Below are positions 11,366 to 22,837 of a stretch of 64,000 nucleotides of DNA, one piece after another. Both the position numbers and the translations under genes were made by a program. Source of the stretch: Nemertoderma westbladi (Eukaryota; Xenacoelomorpha; Nemertodermatida; Nemertodermatidae). The first letter of the stretch is position 1. Each line of letters starts with the position of its first letter. The DNA lies in the NCBI GenBank assembly GCA_032718475.1, contig JAUCBJ010008061.1, positions 1 through 64,000 of the forward strand, written 5' to 3'. The notes below the pieces were generated by a model. It saw nothing but the letters and a program-made list of their open reading frames with translations, searched no databases and was not told where the DNA came from.

Positions 11366-13400
11366 GGGTATAACTTTTCGCCGTATCCGTATCCGTATTC
11401 GTATGCATTTGCCGTATGTACATACGCATATGTGCCGTATGTAATGGATTCCTATGGAGAATAATCCGTATGTGATTTTATAGATTAGGCATTGCGGACC
11501 AGTAAGAAGTGCACATCACACATGCAGACTGAAGACAGGTGGGCCTACTTAAAGCTAAGTGATTTTAAGAGTGTTTAAGAGTATTTCTACCTTTTGTCAA
11601 ATAACAATGCAGGACAGGTCCAGGATGAGTGACAGCCGCCAGCCCCACGATGCGCCATCAGTGCAGTACCTATTAACCATAACTCTTCTTGATGCCGCTT
11701 GGAACTCTAACCAACCGTGATTTATTTTTGAACTGTTTTTTTCCACCAACCTGGCTATAGAATGTTGTTGGTTGCTACAGTATATGGCACTAACATTAAC
11801 ATAGTATAGACTGATAGAAGCAGCAATGAGAATGCTAAGGGAATAAACATTCGCACAGATATTGAAAGCCGTCGTGCCAGTCTGTCCTTCTTTGTGAATT
11901 TATTAACATATAATATACCTTTACTTTCGCTGTTTCGGGGCCAGTAACCATAGGCAACCAAGTGCCAACATATCCAACCTAGTGCCAGTTAGTCAAACCA
12001 CGTGTCAGCGAATGCAACCGGGTGCCAGTAATTAATCTAAGTCCAACCAGGCGGCCAGGTGTCAGTTAGTACAATAAAACAAGCGCTGTGGCGCATCCCG
12101 GGGCTGAAGGACATCATCTGTCACTCATCCTGGACCTACAATGTTTATTTGCCATTCGCTTTTAAGTAGGCCTACCTGCCCAGTTAAAAATGGTAAAATG
12201 TATCATATGTGAATTACATGGTGTCATATTGAAATAGCTACGTCAATATCCTGCCGACACATTACGTTTTGCGTCCATTCCGATAGTAGAGTACCTAAAA
12301 TGAGATTACCATAATTAAAGCTATGCCAATGTCGTTTTTACAATTGTTTGATAATTCAAATTATTTACAACATAAGCCTATCAACAAAGCATTTCGCAAT
12401 TAGAATACTTTTCATATTGATATATTTTCTTTTGATGATGATATATTTTCTAAACTCAATCAAAGGAAAAAATAATGTAACCCTCTCAAGGGATAAATTT
12501 AAGCAAAAAACATTATATCCTGTATTTTAACATTTTATACTGTGAACATAAATAAAAAATGAAACGATCAAAAATTCAACTAGCGCAAAACACCAACCAC
12601 CCCCCTTCTCCCCACACCCCTCCCTCCACCACCCCCGACTTAAATTGCAAAAAACTTAAATTATAGAATAGATGTATGGTTTATAATTATATATTAAACA
12701 GTTCTACAATGTACTATTTTTAGTAAATTCATACTTATGAATTATCTAATATAGTTGAAAAGAAGATCAATTATATCGATTTTAATATTCGAAATAATAT
12801 TTTTTGATCGTCGCTGAAAGTTATATAGGATACTCCTCAGTCTTAATGAATTATATATTTTCATATGTACTCAAGCGATTAGTAGATCTCAGTATATATA
12901 GAGTATAGTAAGTGTAGGGCCGTAGGGTGTAGACATAGACATAAGATAAGGTAGGCTAACCCCCACCCCCTCTCTCTCAATCACATCATGCACTAGGAAC
13001 GCCCTGTGATTGGATAGACTGTCTCAGCGTACATTGTTTGCTGGGATGCACAGCACATGCATATATGCAACCACTATGTTTATATTTTTTGGAGCATATA
13101 CTGTATGCTTAGACATATGCACTGCATATGGGTCTGGATGGACTGTTTCATTTCGATGTATGCCACATTTGTGTAAAATATTTATGCAGCCACATATGAT
13201 GCACATAGTTGTTTTTCACTGGGTGTCTTCAGTCTGCATGTGTGCTGTGCACTTCTTAATGGTCCGCAATGCCTAATCTTTAAAATCACATACGGATTAT
13301 TCTCCATAGGAATCCATTACATACCGGTACGCACATACGCGTATGTGCATACGGATACGGCAAATGCATACGGATACGGATACGGCGAAAAGTTATACCC
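11366..13400. mobile_element. Mutator-like TIR element, non-autonomous
   Basis: The ends are inverted repeats of about 155 bp, beginning GGGTATAACTTTTCGCC on the left and complementary on the right. A 9-bp duplication ATGGAATTA (11357-11365 and 13401-13409) flanks them exactly. Long TIRs plus a 9-bp target duplication fit the Mutator (MULE) superfamily. The 2,035-bp body has no transposase ORF. A weaker inner inverted repeat (about 11530-11640 against 12115-12182, both with CACTCATCCTGGACCT) suggests a nested or fold-back core. Confidence 0.75.
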
Positions 13401-13409
13401 ATGGAATTA

Positions 13410-15308
13410 TACCTGGTTGACTGCAGATATAACCCCAATTCCGAAAAAGAACCCTAAACTGAAACAATTACCGCCCCTTCCCTGACATAGGCCTACATCA
13501 AAGTTAAATGCTGTGAGAAGCTCATCTGTTCACCACTACTAGTTAGGCCCTGTTTGCAGTAGGAAAATTGTGTACTAAAGGAAACATTTTCTGAAGTCAG
13601 ACTCGGGTTCTACACATGCAGATTGCCCGAGGTTGACATCATATGTATAGGCTGTACACTACCTATATGTAGCAATAGCAGTATTGATGTCGGTAAAGTG
13701 AAAAATTTTCTGTAGACAGACTTGGGTGCAACACATTCAGACAATCAGGCATGCAAGCAAAAATCATCAATTAAAATTTAATAAATCAACAGTTTAAAAA
13801 AATAGGCCTATCATAGCCTAATCAAGGCATTACGCATGTATGATAGTCGGTAAAGTGAAACTTTTTTAGCTGTGTGCTGATTCCATTTCGACAGCATTAT
13901 GTAGGACGGTACCGTAGTGTTTCTAGTGTACCGGTAGGTAGATAAGAGCCTATAGTTTCATTTATCATACATAAGTTTGAAATCTAGGTAAAATAATTAG
14001 CTGTAGCCTGTAGGCCTGCCTATAAAAGTAAATTGGATTTTTAAAAATTCAGATCTTCCTACCGGTAGCGGTGGGAGCTGGCTAGACACATTATTTTAGC
14101 CGTTTATTATAATTAATATTATTGTTTTTTTATTGTTTTTAAGCAATGATGGAATATTTAAACATCTGAATTTTACAGTTTGTTTATTTAATTACACCTA
14201 CCGTGGTACCGTACGGTACAATACTGCAATAATATTTTAATATTACCGGTACCGATACTCTCAAGAATGCGCTTTCGGTGAATTGTGTTCACGTTACCAG
14301 CTTACCACGCACTTTCGGTGTACAGTAGTAATGTAATAGTAAATGCAATACATGTCAGCACAGCATCTACCTACCCACCGGTAGGCATTATACCGGTGTA
14401 GCTTATAATTATATACTGTATATTATTTATTATATTGTTAAAGCACAGTGAACGGTGGTATTACTGTGGTACGTTTGAACGACACTAGCCAAACAAGCTT
14501 GAAATCAGATAATTAATGGTATAGCAGTATTGCGCGCCACCTTGAGGATTGCGCGGGTATTATTTATTAAGTTCTCTGATTGTATTATTTTAATGTAATC
14601 TATATTACAAACTAATAACGCTGTAGCGATACGTTTGTTTATTTCATATGTTGGCCCTTTTAAGAAGACTTACAGTAGTTGACCCAGAAAAAGGCCGTTT
14701 GGATTTGGTTAGGACAGGTCGAATAGACATTCAGCAAGGGTAGTAATGTTTGAAAATAGCAAGGTGATTCGAGAAAGGTTGGTCGCGATTTAAATGTCTC
14801 AAACCACGTTCCAGAATGTGCAGTTTGTTTGTGCTTATTAGCACCGGCACATCGCTAAACAAGCTGCATGAATCCCCTGTCCTTCACCAGAGTAATTTTA
14901 GATTGTGCAGTACAACCCGGAAAAGGACAAAGACGTCGGGTTGGTTGTCCATTTGGTTGTAGAGTATGGGGGAGAAGCTCCTAGCTTTGCGAAAACTCAA
15001 TAGCGCGCTCCTTGTTCTCGATCAGTTTACCAATCTCAATAAAATATTTATTCATCCATGACAGTGACAGTAACAGTAGGCCCAATACAGGAATAGTACT
15101 GTAGTGTTCTCTAGTATAATATATAATACCAATAGCATAAGACAATATCGCATTGTCAACAAGATGGCGCACAATACTGCTATACCGGTACCAATTTTTA
15201 TCAGTTTCTATCTGATTTCAGGATTATTTGGCTAGTGTGTGAAACACGAAACACTTGAGGCAATCCGAACAATCCTCTCTCTTGGCTGTAGTTGATTTAT
15301 ATAACGAT
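13410..15308. other. Unassigned AT-rich region
   Basis: No gene, RNA or clear repeat was recognised beyond scattered TACCGGTA-type palindromes. Confidence 0.4.
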
Positions 15309-15433
15309 TATAACATTTTGTTGGGCACAGCTTTTGCAAAGTCGGCAATGACGTTCCAACCTTGAGGTCACCCGTTCGATCCCACCTGGACGTCATTGTC
15401 AACTTTGCAAAAGCTGTGCCCAACAAAAAGTTA
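15309..15433. repeat. Fold-back element with tRNA-like B box
   Basis: Arms of about 40 bp (TTGTTGGGCACAGCTTTTGC and complement) enclose about 45 bp containing CCCGTTCGATCCCACC. This resembles the T-arm/B box of a tRNA. It may be a small fold-back transposon or the tail of a SINE. Confidence 0.55.
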
Positions 15434-15448
15434 TAATAATATGAAACC

Positions 15449-15719
15449 TGTGACGGGATCAAGGGATCCCGACCGGGTTTAGTTCCTACGTGTCACAGCA
15501 GGCTGATGGGTGGATATGGTTAAATGCAAAAGTGTTTGAGTTCTGTGTTCAACGGATAATATAATATAAATTGATGGTAGCACTGAGTAAATGAATGACC
15601 GGTAGATATTGATGATATATGTATAGCAGCACCGCAATGAAGGTCGAACTATGTTGCCGGCCTGCACTAAACTGATGACTGAGTAAACTGAATAATGGGA
15701 CCGGTAACAGCATAATATA
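15449..15719 (-). repeat. E3 3' LTR, outer part
   Basis: Starts TGTGACGGGATCAAGGG on the plus strand, as other BEL LTR ends in the window do. It ends at ATATA, the target duplication of E4. Its continuation is at 22521-22837, giving a reconstructed length of about 588 bp. Confidence 0.8.
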
Positions 15720-16289
15720 TGTGACGGGATCCGAGAGGATCCCAGTTTATCCGGCGTTGTTTATGTACGCGTCCCCGCCGTGTGAATGGAAAAGGTAATA
15801 GTTGTTCTAGTGTCGTTGTCGAACTCTGATACACGTTGAGATAATAAATGATATGAGTGATACAGATAGCACAGTAGATAACCGAGATAATAAGGTAATA
15901 TACCAGTAATATGGTGATGGTGGCGACGGTCTTAACAGTCACCATACTGCCTGACTGTACTGGGATAACTACTGAGTAAACTAACTACAATGATTACTGT
16001 ACAGGTAATATATACTGCACGGGTTGGCCTCATTGCATTACCCAGCCGGTCCCTCCCCCCCATTGGCTAATATCCCTGTTGTCGCCCTTTGCCCCCCTCT
16101 GAAGTGCTTCTCTTCGCCCTTGCTATTCTCTCTCTGTCAGGGGTGTAACCCCTGACCCCTATTGTGCGTTTCTCCTTCCCACTTTGTTGGGGTGACACGA
16201 GGTTGATATTGGTAATCAACCTCGTGTTCCCAATATTGCTTAACGGCTTACTTTATGGGTTTGTGTTAGCGGAATTGAATACGCTAACA
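15720..16289 (-). repeat. E4 LTR 1 (outer, 3' side)
   Basis: 570-bp LTR, TGTGACGGG…GCTAACA, next to the ATATA duplication on its left and the polypurine tract on its right. Confidence 0.9.
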
Positions 16290-16613
16290 CTCCCCCCCAT
16301 GCTATCTTCCCGGTAAGAAGATAGCATCCAACTCAAGTGCGCTACAATTCCGCTGGATCCCGATCTAGTATCGGGTGTGGGGTGGGTCTATTTTCTTTCG
16401 GAGCCGGCTTTCCAGGCCGCTCCCTATGGGTATGATGTCACTACCCTCTGGCATCTCGTGTCGGGCCGATCCTGCGCTTCTCTCACACAATTTTTGTTTC
16501 CCCGGCACTCTCACCACTCTCACCCTAACTCTCGCATACTCCCGGACCTCCTCGTCCCACACTCTTCCTCTCACTTCTCCTCCCCCACACTTGAATTGCG
16601 TCCATGTTAAGAC
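16290..16613 (-). other. E4 minimal interior between LTR 1 and LTR 2
   Basis: It keeps the polypurine tract and 3' region (16290-16600). At about 16600 it jumps from CACTTGAATTGCG straight to GTTAAGAC, the sequence flanking the 5' LTR. All coding sequence is deleted. Confidence 0.8.
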
Positions 16614-17182
16614 TGTGACGGGATCCGAGAGGATCCCGGTTTATCCGGCGTTGTTTATGTACGCGTCCCCGCCGTGTGAATGGAAAAGGTAATAGTTGTT
16701 CTAGTGTCGTTGTCGAACTCTGATACACGTTGAGATAATAAATGATATGAGTGATACAGATAGCACAGTAGATAACCGAGATAATAAGGTATTATACCGG
16801 TAATATGGTGACGGTGGCGACGGTCTTAACAGTCACCGTACTGCCTGACTGTACTGGGATAACTACTGAGTAAACTAACTACAATGATTACTGTACAGGT
16901 AATATATACTGCACGGGTTGGCCTCATTGCATTACCCAGCCGGTGCCTCCCCCCCATTGGCTAATATCCCTGTTGTCGCCCTTTGCCCCCCTCTGAAGTG
17001 CTTCCCTTCGCCCTTGCTATTCTCTCTCTGTCAGGGGTGTAACCCCTGACCCCTATTGTGCGTTTCTCCTTCCCACTTTGTTGGGGTGACACGAGGTTGA
17101 TATTAGTAATCAACCTCGTGTTCCCAATATTGCTTAACGGCTCACTTTATGGGGCTGGTTAGCGGAATTGAATACGCTAACA
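16614..17182 (-). repeat. E4 LTR 2 (middle)
   Basis: 569-bp LTR shared by both interiors. It has the 5'-side context on its left and the polypurine context on its right, and no target duplication of its own. Confidence 0.9.
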
Positions 17183-18290
17183 CTCCCCCCCATGCTATCT
17201 TCCCGGTAAGAAGATAGCATCCACCTCAAGTGCGCTACAATTCCGCTGGATCCCGATCTAGTATCGGGTGTGGGATGGGTCTATTTTTCTTTCGGAGCCG
17301 GTTTTCCAGGCCGCTCCCTATGGGTATGATATTGCTACCCCGTCTTGGTACAACTCCACCTATTTTGTACCAAGACATCTGGCGTCCCGTGTTGGGCCGG
17401 TCGTACGCTTCTCTCACACAACTTTTGTTTCCCCAACACTTTCACCCTAACTCTTCCACACTCCCGGACCCCCTCGTCCCTCACTCTTCCTCTCACTTCT
17501 CCCCCCCCCCCACACTTGAATTGCGCCCACACTCTCTCCACACTATCTCCACACCACCTCTCGCTATCTCTCTTGCGTTCTCCTCCCATACTCTTCTCAC
17601 ATTCCTCTCATACCCTCTCATACTCCTCACTCTCCACGCCTGTGGTCCCATCAAGTGCCCCTCCTACTCGTATCCCGGTAGTGCCCATCCGCACGATTCT
17701 TATCCCGGAGGATACGAGCTTTCACACTAAATCCCGAACTCCGCCCTGTTGTTCAATGACCACACACTTATCGGGTTCCACACATGTGTGCACCATGTTA
17801 CTAGGAGCCGTCTAAGTCCCGTCCTGTCGCCCTAGTCAATTAGTCCCCAGTCCCAGTAGCTAATTGGAAAAGGTTGTGCTTGACTACGGTACATACTGTA
17901 TAATACATATATACGAGTTATTATATAATTTTTTATAATATTATAATTATTATTATTATATGTATTATATTATATGCTCGTCTACATAACGCGCTTCATC
18001 TCTACTACCCACTACTCTCTCTCTGCCTTTTTCGCCTGGCGACTTCTTCCAGTCGCTTCCCCTCCAGTCTATCCGCTTCCAACTTCTCCCAGCTCTCTTG
18101 TGTATCCACCTCCCTGTCTACTGGATGCCGGCTGTTGTATTACACCGACTCGCCCTCCAGCCCCGGGCGGTCTACCAGACCTCCGAAAGCCACCTAGAAG
18201 GCCCTTCTGTAGTTCGGAGGTGATCTTGATATTTGCCCCTATTCTGTGCTATTACCCTATCTACTTACCTACTAACTTCTTGTCTAACTA
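17183..18290 (-). other. E4 3' untranslated region
   Basis: Pyrimidine-rich on the plus strand, with the polypurine-tract complement at its left edge. It is homologous to the 3' regions of E3 and E5. The open frames here are low-complexity and not supported as genes. Confidence 0.6.
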
Positions 18291-18990
18291 ACTCTGCTAA
18301 CTCTAATTCTACTACTACCTCTAACTCTGCTACTAACTCTCTACTAAGTCTACTCCACTAGCTCTACTAACTCTGCTAACTCCATTTACTCTCTACTAAC
18401 TCTACTCCACTAACTCTACTAACTCTGCTAACTCCACTAGCTCTCTACTAACTCTACTCCACTAACTCTACTAACTCTGCTAACTCCACTAGCTCTCTAC
18501 TAACTCTACTGACTCTCTACCTCCACTAACTCTACTGACTCTCTAACTTTCTCAACTAACGGTACTACGTACCCTCTTACTACTTCTAACTCTCTTACTA
18601 ACGGTACTACGTACCTTCTCACTACTCTCACTAACTCCTCTACCTGCACGCGACGCTCTGAGTGCCGGCAGAGTGGGTATGTTAATTGTGTAGACTACTA
18701 CTAACTCTAGCTCCATCTACGTGGCGCTTGCGGTGCCCACAACCACAACCGGTACTACATACCCTCTTACTAACTCTACCTCCATCTACGTGGCGCTAAC
18801 GGTGCCCACAACCACAACCGGTACTACGTACCCTCTTACTAACTCTACCTCTATCTACGTGGCGCTAACGGTGCCCACAACCACAACCGGTACTACGTAC
18901 CCTCTTACTAACTCTACCTCTATCTACGTGGTGCTAACGGTGCCCACAACCACAACCGGTACTACGTACCCTCTTACTAACCTCTAACTC
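18290..18990. repeat. E4 minisatellites
   Basis: First, a TAACTCTACTCCACTAACTC-type array (18290-18560). Then four copies of a unit of about 61 bp with GTGGCGCTAACGGTGCCCAC and the palindrome GGTACTACGTACC (18715-18985). Equivalent arrays lie at the same place in E3 and E5. Confidence 0.8.
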
Positions 18991-19113
18991 CCTCTAACTC
19001 TAATTAACATACCCTGCTCTTACATCAAACACGTCATCACGCCCGTGCCCTACTTATTCTAACGCACCCCCTGTACCCTTCTCATCTCTCCCATCTTCCT
19101 GCTCTAGCTCACC

Positions 19114-20130
19114 CTACTTGTTTCCTCTAGCTTGTTCTCTTGTTCCTGTATGTTCTTGGTTGTTTATACTGCGGATATTTTGTAATGGGGGAATGTCACC
19201 CTGTCCCCCCCCAACCAGTGTTATGTTTGGTACTGGGGTTGATGTTAATATATTGGGGCCCATCCATCTATCTGCAATATCCCCCTCAACCGGGTATATG
19301 TTATGTCCCTGTGTATTATAGTCATGCTGCTGTACCGATACAGGCCTACCCACTTCCTGCCTACCTACCGGTATGTACTCCGTGGCTTCCGGGTTTAATC
19401 CCGTCGTCCGCGCTACCCTATCGCCTATTCTATCTCTCCCAGCATGGCCTATAATAGTATGTGCAGTAAGGCCTACAGTATGTCCTGCAGTCTGCATGTG
19501 CCCTTTCGAACCGAAGTTTAATCTTCGCGAATCTCGAATCTCCCCGCGACTACCGCACCCTCGATCGGCAGCTATATCCCGTCGGGAAGCTTCTCTTCGA
19601 TCCCCTCTCCTGTTCTCGACTTTGCATTGGTACGTCCTGTACCCCTCTCTTGGCGTGTGGTGCGTTTCTCCGGGGCGACGGCAATCTCCCGAAGTTCGAC
19701 CCCACTGACTCCCTGACTCCATCTCTACTATCGATGGTCCGTTATCCATCCTCGCACTCCTATCGTTTGTGGCGACACCTTTTCTACTATCTCCTCTTCT
19801 TCTCTTTTCAGTGCAGTATTCCGGCTCGTGAGATCTCTCATCGACCTCCCGGTCAAACTCCACTGTTCTTCTTTCCTTTTCTGATCGGGCTTGACGCTTC
19901 GTCCGCCCTCTCGCGACGTCAACCTGTCTCTCTCTGCTCGATTGCACGCCGCTGGGGATACTCGCAATCCCCCTATTACTCTCCGTCGCCGGGTGTTGCG
20001 GTTTACCTAGCTCGGCCCGCGCATTATCCGCCGACGCCTGTGGGACACTCTCTGCCCCCCCTCTCTCGCTACTAATCCCTCGCGGTGGGGTGCCCGTAGC
20101 CCCCCCCCCACTCGCCACTTCTAATTTCAC
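19114..20130 (-). pseudogene. E4 gag, 3' part
   Basis: Homologous to the second half of E5 gag (RERQVDVARGRTKRQARSE, HMQTAGHTVGLTAHTI, PNILTSTPVPNI). It ends in LVGGGQGDIPPLQ, the segment that begins pol in E5. Small insertions before the G run put gag and the start of pol in one frame here. Pol sequence stops within about 20 codons and is deleted beyond. Confidence 0.7.
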
Positions 20131-21895
20131 TATCTCTTACTACACCTTTGCGTCCCTCTTGTTGGACACTCTCTACCCCCCTTCTCTCGCCACTAATCTT
20201 TCGTGGTGGGGCTCCTGTAGCCCCCCCCCACTCGCCACTTCTAACTTCACTACCTCTTACTACACTTCTACACCCCTCTTGTTGGGCATTCTCTGCCCCC
20301 CCTCTCTCGCCACTAATCTTATGTGGTGGGGCGCCGGTAGCCCCCCCCCACTCGCCACATCTAACTTCACTATCTCTCACTTCGTCTCTACACCCCTCTC
20401 CAGTCGACGCACTGTCTCCACTACGGCTGGGTCTATTCACCCCCGCCTCTCTCTCTACTACTGCGTGGCCTATCAGGCCCACCCCGGGTTGGCTCAACCC
20501 CGCCACTTCCTGCCTACTAACTACGTGGCCTACCAGGCCCCCGTCTGCCGGGCTATACACGTCTGACACGTTCACATTAATAGCACCATTCCCAATATTA
20601 TTCGTTAAATCAATTAAATTATTATTTTCAAAATTTAAATTATTATTCGAATTATTTGAATTATTGTGAATATTTGAATTAATGTTATTATTTGAATTTG
20701 AATTTAAATTACTACTACCAGGTAAAATATTATTTGCTGCAATAAAGGGATTAGGGTTATCTACTACGGTACTATTAATATTAACTATTTCTAACGTACT
20801 ACTACTACCCCCCCCCCCCCCCCCACCCGTACGGCTACACCAGTTCTGGTTCTCTCGCCCGGTGTATGTAAGTGGGGTCTCACTCTCTGATAGTTCCAAC
20901 CGCGCCAGTTCTAGTCGGCGCTGATTCAGTTTGGCTTGATATTGCGTAAGCCACTCTAGTCGGGCACGCAAATCATCCCGCACGCGCTTACTCTCTATCT
21001 CTCTCTCCTGATCTCTACACTCCTCGGCTCTCTCTCTATCCTCCCTTTCCCACTCTCTAACACTCTGGGCTAGCTCCGCAATTTCTAAATCATACGCCAG
21101 ATTTATCTCCCGCACCCTTCTTTCTTTTGCGGAGGATGTAGCAGACTTATCGGTTGCGACGGACTCCCGTCGCCCCTCCGTCCCAACAACTTTCCCCCGC
21201 CTCCCGGGACTTCCTCCGACCGACGAGACTGAATCCTCGGGGCTAACCTCGGATTCGCCCTCCCCAGGTCTCTTCCAACCCACTAATTTTACTCCCCGGG
21301 CATCGACTGAGTATGGCCCTATGTACACTATACAAGGTAGCATACCCCTACATTCCCATAGTTCAAGCAGTTCGTTTGCAACCCCTCTCGCTCTCTCGCT
21401 GGCTAGTTCTTCCTGCCCAAAACGCTTTAGATAACCAAAATGTTTATCTGACTCACCTAGTCCCTTTGTCAACTTTACCTCGTCTATCCTCGCCCCCTCT
21501 ATGGCCTCCTTAAGTAGTTTCCGGGTCGCGTTGTAGGCCCGTCGAAGTCGATCAGAAACCCTGACGTCCTCGTCGCCGACCTCTCCTCTATCCTTCCGTG
21601 TCCGGCGTCGTACCGTCGGCCCCACCGTCGCTGTTCCGGTGGACCGTCCGTCGTCCTTGGCCTGTGGCTGGCCGGCGACATCGGTACGTCGACCCTCGCT
21701 CCGCGTCGACTCGTCTTTCTCCCTTTCGACTCCCGACTCGTCCTCTCCTTGTAGACGGCCCCCCTCATCTTGGATCGCCGGATCGTTCGTCGACGGATCC
21801 GGCGTCGTGGGTTGATACCGTCTCGCCATGGCCTCGTGGATCGTTAGATCGTCGTCCGGGGTCCGCGGCGGTGTCGCTTCTCCTTCTCGACTCAT
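20072..21895 (-). CDS. E4 Gag, N-terminal and central part
   Basis: A 607-codon open frame starting at the ATG 51 bases inside the 5' LTR (MSREGEATPPRTPDDDL). In order it has an acidic, low-complexity N-terminus, a conserved helical region (RLRRAYNATRKLLKEAIEGA, then GPYSVDARGVKLVGW), a charged coiled coil rich in Arg/Glu, a Gly run encoded by the C15 tract at about 20810, an Asn-rich segment, and three repeats of about 40 residues with EWGGATGAPP. Gag proteins form the cytoplasmic particle. By comparison with E5 this is the least broken gag in the window. It continues in another frame at 20130-19114. Confidence 0.75.
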   Translation of the reverse strand: MSREGEATPPRTPDDDLTIHEAMARRYQPTTPDPSTNDPAIQDEGGRLQGEDESGVEREKDESTRSEGRRTDVAGQPQAKDDGRSTGTATVGPTVRRRTRKDRGEVGDEDVRVSDRLRRAYNATRKLLKEAIEGARIDEVKLTKGLGESDKHFGYLKRFGQEELASERARGVANELLELWECRGMLPCIVYIGPYSVDARGVKLVGWKRPGEGESEVSPEDSVSSVGGSPGRRGKVVGTEGRRESVATDKSATSSAKERRVREINLAYDLEIAELAQSVREWEREDRERAEECRDQEREIESKRVRDDLRARLEWLTQYQAKLNQRRLELARLELSESETPLTYTGRENQNWCSRTGGGGGGGSSSTLEIVNINSTVVDNPNPFIAANNILPGSSNLNSNSNNNINSNIHNNSNNSNNNLNFENNNLIDLTNNIGNGAINVNVSDVYSPADGGLVGHVVSRQEVAGLSQPGVGLIGHAVVEREAGVNRPSRSGDSASTGEGCRDEVRDSEVRCGEWGGATGAPPHKISGERGGAENAQQEGCRSVVRGSEVRSGEWGGATGAPPRKISGERRGVESVQQEGRKGVVRDSEIRSGEWGGGYGHPTARD

Positions 21896-21945
21896 CTTTA
21901 CTTTAGTAGCTGTCAGTCACAGTTCGGCAGGCCTAGTGTTAAGAC

Positions 21946-22515
21946 TGTGACGGGATCCGAGAGGATCCCGGTTTATCCGGCGTTGTTTATGTACGCGTCC
22001 CCGCCGTGTGAATGGAAAAGGTAATAGTTGTTCTAGTGTCGTTGTCGAACTCTGATACACGTTGAGATAATAAATGATATGAGTGATACAGATAGCACAG
22101 TAGATAACCGAGATAATAAGGTAATATACCGGTAATATGGTGACGGTGGCGACGGTCTTAACAGTCACCGTACTGCCTGACTGTACTGGGATAACTACTG
22201 AGTAAACTAACTACAATGATTACTGTACAGGTAATATATACTGCACGGGTTGGCCTCATTGCATTACCCAGCCGGTGCCTCCCCCCCCATTGGCTAATAT
22301 CCCTGTTGTCGCCCTTTGCCCCCCTCTGAAGTGCTTCCCTTCGCCCTTGCTATTCTCTCTCTGTCAGGGGTGTAACCCCTGACCCCTATTGTGCGTTTCT
22401 CCTTCCCACTTTGTTGGGGTGACACGAGGTTGATATTGGTAATCAACCTCGTGTTCCCAATATTGCTTAACGGCTTACTTTATGGGTTGTGTTAGCGGAA
22501 TTGAATACGCTAACA
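21946..22515 (-). repeat. E4 LTR 3 (outer, 5' side)
   Basis: 570-bp LTR with GTTAAGAC on its left (interior side). The ATATA duplication is on its right. Confidence 0.9.
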
Positions 22516-22520
22516 ATATA

Positions 22521-22837
22521 TATGTGATTGCCTCTACTTTACTGTGGCCTTTGTCCAGTGGATACTTTCCCCCACTCCTATTGGCTTATAACCTACTTCA
22601 CGCCTCTCACCTCTCTGGGAGTGCTTCCCCCTGCTGTTGGCCCCTGTAGGTTACTTTCCCTCCCGAGGTGGTTTGACCTCTAACCTCCCTTTGTGTGGCT
22701 TTTGGGGTTTGTGTTATCCCCGTTATTGGGTGTGATACGAGATTGGTTGTTATCAATCTCGTATCTCCAATATTGCGGAAAAGGGCGCCACTTCCCAACT
22801 TTATGGGGGTAATGAGGCGGAATTGAATCCGCTCACA
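22521..22837 (-). repeat. E3 3' LTR, inner part
   Basis: Ends GAATCCGCTCACA, followed by the polypurine-tract complement CTCCCCCCCATGCTATCTTC. It is continuous with 15449-15719 once E4 and one ATATA copy are disregarded. Confidence 0.8.

Larger units (their letters stand above)
15720..22515 (-). mobile_element. E4: three-LTR gag-only BEL/Pao element
   Basis: LTRs at 15720-16289, 16614-17182 and 21946-22515 have nearly equal length (569-570 bp). The 5-bp duplication ATATA is found only at the outer ends (15715-15719 and 22516-22520). The left two LTRs are each followed by the reverse complement of the polypurine tract (CTCCCCCCCATGCTATCTTC). The right two are each preceded by GTTAAGAC, the sequence next to the 5' LTR. 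The unit is thus LTR - 324-bp deleted interior - LTR - 4.8-kb gag-only interior - LTR. Pol is absent. Confidence 0.9.

Noticed and set aside
13010-13485. Small plus-strand ORFs of 81-88 codons
   Set aside because: They lie in or across the right TIR of the Mutator-like element and are low-complexity, with no family resemblance.
15360-15410. tRNA gene
   Set aside because: Only a B-box-like text in a fold-back; no complete cloverleaf could be formed. The same applies to 35400-35450 and 37060-37090.
18721-18987. Open frame of a 20-residue repeated peptide (VPTTTTGTTYPL)
   Set aside because: It is a translation of the E4 minisatellite and lies antisense to the element; no start context or homology.
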